A stretch of DNA of 64,000 bases from Fimbriimonas ginsengisoli Gsoil 348 (GCF_000724625.1 NZ_CP007139.1:1116001-1180000); one strand, 5' to 3'. Shown: positions 32,587-41,146, numbered from the stretch's first letter. The notes: a model not told the origin generated them from the sequence alone. Numbers and translations: made by a program.

Positions 32587-32662
32587 TGGTGGAGGCTAGG
32601 GGACTCGAACCCCTGACCCTCTGCTTGCAAAGCAGATGCTCTCCCAACTGAGCTAAGCCCCC
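32587..32662 (-). tRNA. tRNA-Ala (TGC)
   Basis: 76 bases on the minus strand. The acceptor GGGGGCT pairs with AGCCTCC (one G-U pair). The D-arm includes AGCTCAGTTGGGAGAGC, and the anticodon arm CTGCTTTGCAAGCAG shows TGC. The T-arm contains GGTTCGAGTCC, and the CCA end is encoded. Confidence 0.97.
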
Positions 32663-32765
32663 AAAATGGCGTCGCGCACGTCGCATGCGGCCAACGATCG
32701 GACACAGAGTATACCTGTCTTCAGAAATCCCGGTCGATCGTTCCTGTGATTAGCGCGACATGGTC

Positions 32766-32771
32766 TACTAT
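32766..32771 (+). promoter_or_regulatory. Predicted -10 box of a leaderless transcript (antitoxin)
   Basis: TACTAT, six bases, then ATG at 32778. This spacing argues for the 32778 start instead of ATG 32760 or 32772. Confidence 0.55.
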
Positions 32772-32777
32772 ATGACT

Positions 32778-33038
32778 ATGATCCAGGCAAACGTAGCTCA
32801 AGTGAAGGCCCGGCTGTCTCACTTTTTGCGGCTCGCGAAAGCTGGCGAGAAGGTGGTGATTTGCGAGCGAAATCGACCGATAGCGGAACTCACAGCCGTT
32901 CGTCCTCCGGTTGATAGGGCGTTGCGCGAGTCCGCCTTTGGAATGTATGCCGGACAGGTCGACGAGAAGGAGTTAGAGGACGCGTTACGACCGATGACCG
33001 ATCGAGAGGCGGATGAATTTGTCCAGGGCGGACTTTGA
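32778..33038 (+). CDS. Phd/YefM-type antitoxin
   Basis: About 86 residues. MIQANVAQVKARLSHFLRLA then KAGEKVVICERNRPIAELTA is the Phd/YefM N-terminal domain (N-V-x-x-x-K-x-x-L-S-x-L). The acidic C-terminal helix (YAGQVDEKELEDALRPMTDR) would wrap the toxin. The stop overlaps the toxin start (TTGA). Confidence 0.9.
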   Translation: MIQANVAQVKARLSHFLRLAKAGEKVVICERNRPIAELTAVRPPVDRALRESAFGMYAGQVDEKELEDALRPMTDREADEFVQGGL

Positions 33039-33418
33039 AAATCCTCCTGGACACAAGTGTCCTCTTACGGCTTTCGCTCGCAGAACAGACGCTCAGCAAG
33101 GAGTTGAAGGAGATATTGCTCGGGACGGAAAACTTGATGGTTACGGCTATTTCGCGCGCCGAGATCAACATCAAAGTCTCCGTCGGCAAACTCCATCTCC
33201 CGGTCCCCGAGTCGGTGTTCTGGGATGAGCTTATCTCGCGGCTTCAGGCCACTCAACTATCGTTTGACACTGCTCACGCCGCGCGGTTGGCGAGCTTGCC
33301 TTTATATCACCGCGACCCTTTCGACCGAATGATCTTGGCTCAATGCCTGGTCGAGGACCTAGTTTTAGCGACGACCGACATCATGCTTGGAAGTTACGGC
33401 GTGACCGTGGTCAATTAG
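33035..33418 (+). CDS. PIN-domain toxin, Phd-associated
   Basis: 127 residues. ILLDTSVLLRLSLAEQTLSK (Asp first), an ISRAEINIKVSVGKLHLP glutamate, and LYHRDPFDRMILAQCLVEDL (R-D-P-F-D-R-x-x-x-A-Q is the signature of the Sll0205-type PIN subgroup that partners Phd antitoxins), then LATTDIMLGSYGV. Probably an RNase. TTG start at 33035 overlaps the antitoxin stop. Confidence 0.9.
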   Translation: MKILLDTSVLLRLSLAEQTLSKELKEILLGTENLMVTAISRAEINIKVSVGKLHLPVPESVFWDELISRLQATQLSFDTAHAARLASLPLYHRDPFDRMILAQCLVEDLVLATTDIMLGSYGVTVVN

Positions 33419-33573
33419 AGTTCTCTCTCGCCCGCGACCTGGAGGTGCACACTGGTCAGCGAGAGTACCATCGCCTCGATCGGCACAATCAAGTAACTTC
33501 ACCGGCCTCGGAGCCTTCCATTTACCGCTATCATTGCGGCTGCTAGTACCTTACGCACCTATAGAGGGCGACT

Positions 33574-35343
33574 ATGAATTACCAGAAGATGACTCCGGCG
33601 CTTAACGCCCTGATGCATGACTTTGAGCACCCCCGCGTCGGAGGATTATCGGCTTCGCTCCAGTCGTTCGGTATCGTGCAGACGGATGCGACGGCGGATC
33701 CGAGTGTCGTGGTGAAGGTGCGGATCGACGACAAGCCAGAGACGGTCGCGCGCCTTGCCAAGATAGGAGTGACCGTCAACGAGCCCACTCGGAGCGAAGC
33801 CGGACGCAAGAACGGATACGTGGCCCGCACCGCATACCTTCCGATCAGCGCTCTTGGGAGTCTTTCCGACGACCCTTCGGTGCGGAGAATCAGTCCGGGC
33901 CGGTATCTGAACCTCTTGTTGGATACGGCAGCGGTCGCCGTAAACCTTCCCGCCTACAAAGCCGCGACCGGCGACACCGGAAAGGGAGTCGTCGTCGGGA
34001 TCGTGGACAGCGGCTTGGATTGCTCGCATCCCGCATTCGCAGGGCGCGTTCTCCGTGTTTGGGATCAAACGCTGGCCGGCGCAGGCGTCCCTGGTCGAAG
34101 CTACGGAACCGAGTTCGTGGCTCCGACCTTTACCGGCACGACCGATACCCACGGACACGGGACGCACGTCGCTGGAATCGCCGCGGGAAACGACGCGACT
34201 TATCAGGGGGTCGCCCATGAAGCGAACATCGTCTTTGTTAAGACCACGATGATGGACGCCCACATCGCAGACGGAGTCGAATACATCTTCGATGTCGCCG
34301 CCAGCCTCGGATTGCCTGCCGTCGTGAATCTGAGCCTCGGGGGTCACCACGACCCGCACGATGGGACGGACGACCTCTCGCATCGGATCGACCTTGTCTC
34401 AGGACCCCAACGCATCGTGGTGTGCGCGGCCGGCAACGAAGGGTCCCAGGATATTCATGCGCACACGAGTATCGCCCCCTCGGGCGCCGACACGATCAAT
34501 TTCGGCGTCGCTAATCCGGCAATGATCCCCGTTCTCAACGGGTGGTATCCGGGAACGTTCGAACTCGAAATCGCGGTGGAATCGCCCTCGGGGCTGATGA
34601 CGCCGTTTCAAGGCGTCATCCTCGCCGGTTCGCCGTCGAGGATTTATCCGCTCACGGATGGGACGATAAGAATGACGACGAACGGCCCCGACCCGGTCAG
34701 CGGAGACCACAACTTCTTCGTCGAGGTGCTCGGCGCGAGCCCGCTCGGTCAAGTCGCCGCCGGCGTGTGGAAGCTCCACGTGCGACGAGGACCCACGGCG
34801 GGGCCGGCGGGTGACCTTCACATTTGGAGCATGGAGGGGCACAACATCGGCCAAGTGCCTTTCGTATCGGGGAGCGGCGTTCCAGGACACAAGGTCGGTT
34901 CGCCGGGAGCCTCTGGTCAAGCGGTTACCGTCGCTTGCCTCTGTACAAAGAACAGTTGGACGGACGCCACGCCCGCGCCTCAATCGATTCCCTCTCTCAC
35001 CGTGGGCGGCCTCGCGTTTTTCAGCAGCGATGGACCGCTTCGCAACGGCGCTCAAAAGCCCGATTTCACTGCGCCCGGGGCGGTGATCGCCTCCGCCATG
35101 TCTTCCGCTTCCTTGCCGCTACCGAAAAACCGGCTGCTCGGCGGGTTCACCATCATGATGGGAACCAGCATGGCGGCCCCGTTTGTGACCGGCCTGGTTG
35201 CGCTCCTCTTGCAGAAGGATCCCACGCTCGACCCGGCCGGGGTGAAGGCGAAGCTTAAGGCTCGCTCCGCAATCCCCGGCGGAGCTCCCGGCGCTTGGGA
35301 CGCTCACTGGGGCTATGGGATAATCGACATGGCGACACCCTAG
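33574..35343 (+). CDS. Leaderless subtilisin-like serine protease (S8) with N-terminal prodomain
   Basis: 589 residues. Residues 1-115 form an N-terminal domain (MNYQKMTPALNALMHDFEHP ... VVVKVRIDDKPETVARLAKI ... ISPGRYLNLL) with the I9 propeptide pattern. The S8 triad follows: Asp145 in GIVDSGLDCSHPAFAG, His195 in HGHGTHVAGIAAGN and Ser532 in GTSMAAPFVTGLVALLL. A beta-sandwich P/Homo B-like domain is inserted at about 320-430 (TFELEIAVESPSG; AAGVWKLHVRRGPT). There is no signal peptide or Tat motif, so it may act in the cytosol or leave by a non-classical route. A short gene 14 bases on encodes a homologue of its own N-terminal domain. Confidence 0.93.
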   Translation: MNYQKMTPALNALMHDFEHPRVGGLSASLQSFGIVQTDATADPSVVVKVRIDDKPETVARLAKIGVTVNEPTRSEAGRKNGYVARTAYLPISALGSLSDDPSVRRISPGRYLNLLLDTAAVAVNLPAYKAATGDTGKGVVVGIVDSGLDCSHPAFAGRVLRVWDQTLAGAGVPGRSYGTEFVAPTFTGTTDTHGHGTHVAGIAAGNDATYQGVAHEANIVFVKTTMMDAHIADGVEYIFDVAASLGLPAVVNLSLGGHHDPHDGTDDLSHRIDLVSGPQRIVVCAAGNEGSQDIHAHTSIAPSGADTINFGVANPAMIPVLNGWYPGTFELEIAVESPSGLMTPFQGVILAGSPSRIYPLTDGTIRMTTNGPDPVSGDHNFFVEVLGASPLGQVAAGVWKLHVRRGPTAGPAGDLHIWSMEGHNIGQVPFVSGSGVPGHKVGSPGASGQAVTVACLCTKNSWTDATPAPQSIPSLTVGGLAFFSSDGPLRNGAQKPDFTAPGAVIASAMSSASLPLPKNRLLGGFTIMMGTSMAAPFVTGLVALLLQKDPTLDPAGVKAKLKARSAIPGGAPGAWDAHWGYGIIDMATP

Positions 35344-35356
35344 CGTCGAAGGATGA

Positions 35357-35620
35357 ATGAACTACCGAAAGTTGGATGCCGCGCTCGCTAGCGTGGTGGA
35401 CGATCTTTCCTATCCGGTCGAGGTTTCGGTTAGGACGCAACGCGCCCCCACTCAAACCGAGGCGACGGCATTGGCTCGCCTCGGCGTGGAGTTACCGAGC
35501 TTGGAACGGCCCGTCTTCACGGCAACCTTAAACCGGAAAGGGATCGGCTTTCTGTCGGAAGAGGACTGGGTCTTGAAAATTTCCCTTTGCCAGCCGCTGC
35601 AATACCTCAAGCCCGCCTAG
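35357..35620 (+). CDS. Free-standing copy of the subtilase N-terminal (prodomain-like) region
   Basis: 87 residues. MNYRKLDAALASVVDDLSYP matches MNYQKMTPALNALMHDFEHP at the protease N terminus, and VEVSVRTQRAPTQTEATALA then RLGVELPS matches VVVKVRIDDKPETVARLAKI then GVTVNEP, ending ISLCQPLQYLKPA against ISPGRYLNLLL. Between these it lacks a 20-25 residue stretch. There is no catalytic domain. It starts 13 bases after the protease stop with GAAGGA upstream. Most likely an inhibitor or folding chaperone for the protease, by analogy with I9 propeptide-like inhibitors; it could also be a decaying duplicate. Confidence 0.75.
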   Translation: MNYRKLDAALASVVDDLSYPVEVSVRTQRAPTQTEATALARLGVELPSLERPVFTATLNRKGIGFLSEEDWVLKISLCQPLQYLKPA

Positions 35621-35651
35621 GACGGTCTGCTAATTCTTTTGGTGTGAAGCG

Positions 35652-36950
35652 ATGTTGACCGCCCTTGCCCTCACCGTTTTAGCGACGACCGACTTGGACT
35701 ATCTGCACCAAGTCGCCCACGAAGTTGTCGACGCCAGCAAGGTCGTCGCGGGTGGCAGGATCGGCGATGCCAACCTAAACACCACCGGCTACACGGTGCG
35801 CGTTCCAGGCGGTACGCAGAGCTACTACCCGGCATTTTGGATGCGCGATGCCGCGATGATGCTGGGGGCAGACCTCGTTTCCGCGGACGAGGTCGAAGGG
35901 TGGATAAAGGTTATCGCCGCCGTTCAGCCCGGGCCGAGTGGACTCGACTTTCCACACGGATTGCACGTCCCCGCCTACAGCATTCCCGATCACATTACGC
36001 TTCAGGGGGAGGCGTGCTGGTACCCGGGAGCCTATGCGGACCAAGGGGTCGGCAACTACGGCTATCTTCCGCCGGCGGACGACGCATTCTATTTCATTCA
36101 GATGGCGCACGAGCAGTTTCGACTCACCCGGCGCTCCACATTTCTCCGCTCCCTGGTCAAAACCCGCTGGGGTAGCTCGCCCGTTATCGACATCTGCCAG
36201 AAGGCTTTCGAGTCGGTAGCGACCGACTCGCTCACCGGGCTCGTCGTCTGCGACGACGCAGCGGGTAAGGGACGGGTCGACTGGGGGTTCTGCGACTCGA
36301 TCACAAAGACGGGCAAGTGCCTGATGCCTTCCCTCCTGCGATGGCAAGCCGCCCGCCGCCTTGCGGCGATGTTCGACGCAGTTGGCCAAAGAGGCCGGGC
36401 GAGGAGCTTCCGCCAGGCCGCGGCGCTTATCTGCCGGAGCGTTGCGGCCAGCTTCTACCATCCGCTGGAACTCCACCAAGCAACGCTCCTTTCCGCCACC
36501 GGGTTGGGGAAGAGAGAGGACGTATGGGCCTCCGCTTTCGCGGTCTGGCTCGGAATTCTGCCCCGTCGCGAAGAAGAGGCTGTCGCACGGCGCCTGCTTT
36601 CGCTCTATTTAGCGGGTGGAACCGTCATGGAGGGGCAGGTCCGCCACATGCCGCCCACGGGCGAGTTCGGCGGCTTCTGGGAACGGGCGAGCTCCGGCCA
36701 GGGCACGTACCAGAACGGTGGCTTTTGGGCTACGCCGACGGGCTGGATGGTCGTTGCCCTCGAAAAAGTGGATCGCTCGGCAGGGGAGAAGTTGCTCGCT
36801 GAATACGTTGCCCATATTCGACGACACCGTTCCGAAGGTGCGCCGTATGAGTGGATCAACCCCGTCATTGGGGCGCGGGTAAACGGTAACTATGCTTCGT
36901 CGGCGGGTCTGGTTTATTCGGCCATACGGCAGGCTCGAAACGAGCGGTAA
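35652..36950 (+). CDS. Secreted six-hairpin glycosidase-like protein
   Basis: 432 residues with a short signal sequence. The chain has the alternating helix-turn pattern of (alpha/alpha)6 glycosidases. RVPGGTQSYYPAFWMRDAAM then MLGADL is the W-x-R-D substrate-site block seen in GH63/GH37/glucoamylase-like enzymes. DWGFCDSITKTGKCLMPSLL then RWQAARRLAAMFDAVGQ and YQNGGFWATPTGWMVVALEK follow. Several such families share the fold and differ in substrate, so no EC number is given. It is 31 bases after the prodomain gene on the same strand, but a functional link is not implied. Confidence 0.7.
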   Translation: MLTALALTVLATTDLDYLHQVAHEVVDASKVVAGGRIGDANLNTTGYTVRVPGGTQSYYPAFWMRDAAMMLGADLVSADEVEGWIKVIAAVQPGPSGLDFPHGLHVPAYSIPDHITLQGEACWYPGAYADQGVGNYGYLPPADDAFYFIQMAHEQFRLTRRSTFLRSLVKTRWGSSPVIDICQKAFESVATDSLTGLVVCDDAAGKGRVDWGFCDSITKTGKCLMPSLLRWQAARRLAAMFDAVGQRGRARSFRQAAALICRSVAASFYHPLELHQATLLSATGLGKREDVWASAFAVWLGILPRREEEAVARRLLSLYLAGGTVMEGQVRHMPPTGEFGGFWERASSGQGTYQNGGFWATPTGWMVVALEKVDRSAGEKLLAEYVAHIRRHRSEGAPYEWINPVIGARVNGNYASSAGLVYSAIRQARNER

Positions 36951-36984
36951 CCTCCGCCCGTAGCAACTACCGGTGTTAAGAACG

Positions 36985-37605
36985 ATGGCGGAGACCCACT
37001 TAACCGAAACTCAGGTTCACGACGTGATCATACGCGCCGGGGAGATCGAGCAGCGGCTCCGCTCCGGCGCCAATACGTCCGAGCTAGAGAATGTTCTTGC
37101 CGCGGCCCAGGAGGCCGGTCTGTCGCGCGAGGCGGTCCTGCAGGCAATGCAGGAGCATCTGGATTTGCTGGGCGAGCCGCCGAAGGAAGGCGATCTCGTC
37201 TTTGCCAAGTCGACGGACGGCAAGTTCTATGCCGCCAAGTTGCTGCAGGTTGGCAAGGGAGCGCCGCGGGTTTGCTTTCTGAACGGAGGTGAGACGAATG
37301 TGAGCTTCGAGGACATTCGCCCCCTGGCCATCACTCCGGGCACCCGGGTGGTGTGTAAGTGGCCCGATTGGGGAGATTGGACTTCCACCGTCATCCGCTA
37401 CGACGCTCAACGTTCGACGGTGCGTGTCAGCGACGGCTGGGGGTCCGAAAAAACATTCCCCTTGGCCGAGATCCAACTGGACATTAAGCAGTTTCAACCC
37501 AAAGCCCCAATTCAATGGGCCAACTTTAAGTGGCAGGTTGCCGTGGCCTTTGCTGCCGCCGGCGGAATCGTGGGCAGCCTGCTCACCTGGCTATTGATGC
37601 GCTAG
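36985..37605 (+). CDS. Tail-anchored protein of unknown function
   Basis: About 206 residues. An N-terminal helical segment (THLTETQVHDVIIRAGEIEQ; AAAQEAGLSREAVLQAMQEH) resembles an Asp/Glu-rich SHOCT-like oligomerisation region. Then comes a Tudor/SH3-like beta domain (EGDLVFAKSTDGKFYAAKLL, GTRVVCKWPDWGDWTSTVIR) and one C-terminal membrane helix (VAVAFAAAGGIVGSLLTWLL). It is a cytosolic protein held at the membrane. The start is ATG 36985; the GTG at 36973 is not supported. It converges on the histidine kinase gene, with a four-base overlap at the ends. Confidence 0.65.
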   Translation: MAETHLTETQVHDVIIRAGEIEQRLRSGANTSELENVLAAAQEAGLSREAVLQAMQEHLDLLGEPPKEGDLVFAKSTDGKFYAAKLLQVGKGAPRVCFLNGGETNVSFEDIRPLAITPGTRVVCKWPDWGDWTSTVIRYDAQRSTVRVSDGWGSEKTFPLAEIQLDIKQFQPKAPIQWANFKWQVAVAFAAAGGIVGSLLTWLLMR

Positions 37606-39344
37606 CGCCCGTTTTGCGCTCCGGAAGGAAGAGTGAAGGTGAAGCAGGCGCCTTTGCCCGGTCCATCGCTTTCCGCCCAGATCTTTCCGCCGTGGCGTTC
37701 GACGATCCGTTTGGCGTTCGCTAAGCCGATGCCGGTGCCTGGGTATTCCTCGTCGCGGTGAAGGCGCTCGAAGGGGCGGAAGAGCTTGGCTACGTATCGC
37801 ATGTCGAAACCGATCCCATCGTCGGAGACGGTGAACTCCGCACCTTTTTGCCGGAGGGCGATATGCGGCGTCGATCCGGACCTGCGATACTTGCCCGAGT
37901 TTTCAAACAAGATCGTCAGCAAGATCTCCAGCAGGGTTGCGTCGCCCACGGCGACCATGTCCGGCTCGATCGAGAATTCGGCCCCGGCGCAAGACCAATC
38001 GGGCTGAGAAAGGCGGTCGGCGACTGCACGCGCAAGCGCCGAGAGGTCAAAGGTTTCCTTGGCCGGCTCCCGGTGCCCTAACCGGGCATAGTCGAGCAGG
38101 TCGTCGACTAAGGCTCCGAGTTTTTGGGCGGCAGTGGCCTGGCGGCGGAGTTGCTCGCGGGCGTCGTTCTCGAGTTCGTTGCCGAAATCCTCGAGCAGGA
38201 TATGGCTCGATGAAATGATCGCCCGGATCGGCGCACGCATGTCGTGGGAGATTGAATAAGAGAACCCGGTCAGCTCATCGACCGCCTTCTGCAGCGCGTC
38301 GGTTCTCTGTCGCACCCGGCCTTCCAACTGCTCGTTCAGCATCCGATACCGCTCTTCGCTCGCCCGCAACGCCTCTTCGGCGGCGCGGCGTTCGGCGATC
38401 TCGCGTTGCGCGGCGTCGTACAGATCGGCGTTTTGGAAAGCGATGGCGAGCGGAGAAATCAACGCGCTGAATCTCTCCAACTCCGGCGGACCATAGGCGT
38501 CTTGCTCATGGCTCATAACCTGCACGACCCCGAGGACCTTGCCGTCGAGCTTAATCGGCGCCATCATCGCCGTACGTGGAGTGGGTGGCGGGGCGCTCTC
38601 CGCCTTCAGGTCGCGCTGCCCACCGTCCGGCTCGACTTCGATATAGGTGGTCCCGGGGCGCGCGACCCGTTCGCCTACGTCGAAGATCCTGGGCTCGCCC
38701 GTACGGATCACCTCCGTTTGCATACCGCCGGCTCCCGGCTGGTAAGCCAATACCGGCAGGGTCGTGGGGTCGATCTCAATACTCCCGGTCCAAAGGTAGA
38801 CGCATCGGATCTCCGCGGCGTCCGGATCGAAAGTCGATACGACGATCCCGTTACATGGAATCGCCTCCATCACCAGATCTTGAAACGCGCTGCAGAGCTC
38901 GTGCCGGTCTAAGGTGGCGGAAAGGCGGCGGGCGGCCTCGTACACCTGGTGCAGCTCCGCGTCGCGACGCCGAATCGCCGTGACGTCGCGGACGATCTCG
39001 CAGAAGCCAGCCAAGTGGCCGTGCCGATCGAACACGGGCGACGCCGTGACGGAGACGCTTAAGGTTCGGCCATCCTTGGCGATCCGCTCGGAGTCGTAGC
39101 GGTCGACCGGCTCGCCGCGGATGAGCCGCTCTCTGACCGAGCGTTCCCGGTCTCGACGTTCGGGGGCGACAAATAACTCGAAGGGGCGCCCCATCGCTTC
39201 AGCCGCCGAATAACCCAATACCCGTTCGGCGGCACGGTTCCAAACGTTGACGATGCCGTCGAGCGTCTTACCGACGATCACGTCTCCGGCCGACTCGACG
39301 AGAGCCGGCCATAGCTCCGCATCCATCCGACCGGCGACCTCCAT
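37602..39344 (-). CDS. PAS-GAF sensor histidine kinase
   Basis: 580 residues, no membrane helices, so a cytosolic sensor. PAS domain about 10-125 (LVESAGDVIVGKTLDGIVNV; GFCEIVRDVTAI), GAF domain about 140-305, coiled coil, then HisKA with FSYSISHDMRAPIRAIISSS (His367). HATPase has the N box ILLTILFENSGKYRRSGS, G1 DDGIGFD, F-box FRPFERLH and G2 GTGIGLANAKRI. It phosphorylates a response regulator that is not encoded nearby. The ATG has a TAGAAT box six bases upstream. Confidence 0.93.
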   Translation of the reverse strand: MEVAGRMDAELWPALVESAGDVIVGKTLDGIVNVWNRAAERVLGYSAAEAMGRPFELFVAPERRDRERSVRERLIRGEPVDRYDSERIAKDGRTLSVSVTASPVFDRHGHLAGFCEIVRDVTAIRRRDAELHQVYEAARRLSATLDRHELCSAFQDLVMEAIPCNGIVVSTFDPDAAEIRCVYLWTGSIEIDPTTLPVLAYQPGAGGMQTEVIRTGEPRIFDVGERVARPGTTYIEVEPDGGQRDLKAESAPPPTPRTAMMAPIKLDGKVLGVVQVMSHEQDAYGPPELERFSALISPLAIAFQNADLYDAAQREIAERRAAEEALRASEERYRMLNEQLEGRVRQRTDALQKAVDELTGFSYSISHDMRAPIRAIISSSHILLEDFGNELENDAREQLRRQATAAQKLGALVDDLLDYARLGHREPAKETFDLSALARAVADRLSQPDWSCAGAEFSIEPDMVAVGDATLLEILLTILFENSGKYRRSGSTPHIALRQKGAEFTVSDDGIGFDMRYVAKLFRPFERLHRDEEYPGTGIGLANAKRIVERHGGKIWAESDGPGKGACFTFTLPSGAQNGR

Positions 39345-39350
39345 CCTTTC

Positions 39351-39356
39351 ATTCTA
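39351..39356 (-). promoter_or_regulatory. Predicted -10 box of a leaderless transcript (histidine kinase)
   Basis: TAGAAT on the minus strand, six bases (GAAAGG), then ATG at 39344. The six bases also resemble a Shine-Dalgarno sequence, so a short-leader reading is not excluded. Confidence 0.55.
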
Positions 39357-39416
39357 GTCGCGGTCACTGATCCCCCCTAGGTATCTGGCAAACCGTGCGG
39401 CTTAGCCCGCCGTTTC

Positions 39417-40505
39417 TCAGGGGTAAAGGGACTCGGCCTCTTCGAAACGGGCCCCTTTCTCGTCGCAAACGGCATACCGGCTATGTCCAAATCCCACGCT
39501 GGCATGCCGGCCGCGCGCGTCCAGAACGTAGAAGTTCAGACCGAAATTCGGACGGCCGTTTTCTTCAAGCAAGCGCTTCTCTTTAGTGTTGGAGACCACT
39601 CGCTTGAGGGCGGCCAATCCGGCATCCTTCGGGTGCGCGCCCCGGCGGAGCTCTTCGACGACGAGTAACGAGCAGAGATTATAGAGGTTCGCCTCGCCCC
39701 GGCCGGTGGACCCGGCAGCGCCGACCTGCCCATCCACGTAAAGTCCGGCGCCGAGAACCGGGGAGTCTCCGACCCGGCCGGGAATCTTAAAGGCGAGACC
39801 GCTAGTGGTCGTCACCCCGGCCAGCTCGCCAGCGGGACTGATTCCGTTGCAGTTGATCGTCCCCCACACGTGCTCCGGATCGATCCAGCCTTCGCGTGAC
39901 ATCGCCAGCGCCGCTTCGAGGCCGGCTTGATCGCGCTTAGCCGGGTCTAAATAGTGCGTCGGGTCGGTCCGGCGCTTCCACTCGACCCATGCCCGGCGCG
40001 ACTGCTCCGTGTTGAGGTCTTCCTCGATCGTAAAGCCCATGGCGCGGGCGAATTCTTGAGCCCCCTTCCCCACGAGCAGGTGGTGGTCGGTTCCGGATGC
40101 GACGAGTTTCGCGACCTTGGACGGGGTTCGAACCCCTTCCAAAGCCGCCACTCCGCCCGCCCAGCGTTTGGGGCCGTGCATACAGCATGAGTCGAGCTGA
40201 ACGACTCCATCGGCGTTCGGTATTCCTCCGTAACCCACGGAGCTTTCGTGGGGATCGAGCTCGACGATGTTCACCCCTTCGATCAGGGCGTCGAGAACGT
40301 CGGTCCCGCTGGTCATCAGGCGGAAGGCCCGCTCCACGCAGGTCTCTTTTCCTCCGTTACGGAAACTGTTTCCATTCCCAGAGGAGATGACCACCGGTTT
40401 CACGGCGGACGGCAGGTGAATAAGCGGAGATCGGTCGAAAAGCGGGGTGGCTACGGCTCCGGCGGTGCCGGCAATTAGGTCTCGGCGCGAGATCGACGAG
40501 GGCAT
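39417..40505 (-). CDS. Tat-exported glycosylasparaginase-like Ntn hydrolase
   Basis: 362 residues. MPSSISRRDLIAGTAGAVAT is a twin-arginine signal. The alpha part contains ISSGNGNSFRNGGKETCVER, and SVGYGGIPNADGVVQLD follows. The self-cleavage site is in HVWGTINCNGISPAGELAGV: the nucleophile Thr follows Gly where most family members have Asp. The beta part has TTTSGLAFKIPGRVGDSPVL, GAGLYVDGQVGAAGSTGRGE. It cleaves the GlcNAc-Asn bond of N-linked glycopeptides. The Asp-to-Gly change at the cleavage site is unusual and could slow activation. Confidence 0.88.
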   Translation of the reverse strand: MPSSISRRDLIAGTAGAVATPLFDRSPLIHLPSAVKPVVISSGNGNSFRNGGKETCVERAFRLMTSGTDVLDALIEGVNIVELDPHESSVGYGGIPNADGVVQLDSCCMHGPKRWAGGVAALEGVRTPSKVAKLVASGTDHHLLVGKGAQEFARAMGFTIEEDLNTEQSRRAWVEWKRRTDPTHYLDPAKRDQAGLEAALAMSREGWIDPEHVWGTINCNGISPAGELAGVTTTSGLAFKIPGRVGDSPVLGAGLYVDGQVGAAGSTGRGEANLYNLCSLLVVEELRRGAHPKDAGLAALKRVVSNTKEKRLLEENGRPNFGLNFYVLDARGRHASVGFGHSRYAVCDEKGARFEEAESLYP

Positions 40506-40527
40506 AGTTGCCTAGCATAACCGTTTG

Positions 40528-41016
40528 CTAGGCCCAGTGCATCTCGCCGTCGCCATAGAGCGATTGAATGTAATTGATCTGGCCGTCGTGGTAATTCATA
40601 TGCGACGCGGCATAGTACGCCAGCCTGTACGCGGGAAGCGGCTGGCCCCAAGGCGCGCGAACTTCGGCGGCAAGCTCTTCCGGTTCCAAGGCGGCAAGAG
40701 CTTCGATAACGACGCCGCAACTGTCGGTTAGCCCTTCCTGGAGTTTGGTCAGCGAGTCGAAAGAGCGGACAAACGCCTCGCGCTCTTCGGTTCCCGGCAT
40801 GTAAACCGGCTCATTCCTGAGCGCCCGCGCAACGAATCGGTTAAATCCTATGCATTCGGCCGTGAAGGAGGCGGGTGTTCGGGCGGCACCCATTGGAATC
40901 GCGTGCAGCTTGTCTTCCGGCACGTGGGAAAGGTCCGAGTTGTAAGTCTCACAAGCCTCGGAGATCATTGCGGAGATCACCTGCCGAAGGTCGGTAGAGG
41001 CGTTATCGATCATCAT
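40528..41016 (-). CDS. DinB-superfamily protein
   Basis: About 162 residues of four-helix-bundle DinB type. The metal ligands are three His: PEDKLHAIPMGAARTPASFT holds an early one, and AYYAASHMNYHDGQINYIQS carries the H-x-x-x-H pair near the C terminus. DinB-like proteins include thiol-dependent transferases and many of unknown function. The start ATG 41016 has CAAAAT six bases upstream, like the leaderless boxes elsewhere; an ORF extension to 41031 is less likely. Confidence 0.8.
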   Translation of the reverse strand: MMIDNASTDLRQVISAMISEACETYNSDLSHVPEDKLHAIPMGAARTPASFTAECIGFNRFVARALRNEPVYMPGTEEREAFVRSFDSLTKLQEGLTDSCGVVIEALAALEPEELAAEVRAPWGQPLPAYRLAYYAASHMNYHDGQINYIQSLYGDGEMHWA

Positions 41017-41049
41017 GCCGCAATTTTGCATCCGTTCTCCAATTTGATT

Positions 41050-41096
41050 GGGTGCCCTTTTTCAGGGACACGCCGTCGAGGTCGAGGGCACCCTAC
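41050..41096. repeat. Intergenic hairpin
   Basis: GGGTGCCCTTTTTCAGGGAC at the left and GAGGGCACCCT at the right form a stem of about nine base pairs around a GC-rich loop. It lies between two minus-strand genes. It may be a terminator for the XRE-cupin gene or another short repeat. Confidence 0.45.
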
Positions 41097-41146
41097 GCCC
41101 CGAGCATGCCGGCGGCGGTTTCTTGCCGCGGCTGAGAAAGCGCCGT

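Noticed and set aside
32208-32662. Attachment site of an integrated element at the tRNA-Ala
   Set aside because: I looked for a second copy of the tRNA 3' end towards 30.4 kb and found none, and no integrase gene is present; kept only as a suggestion.
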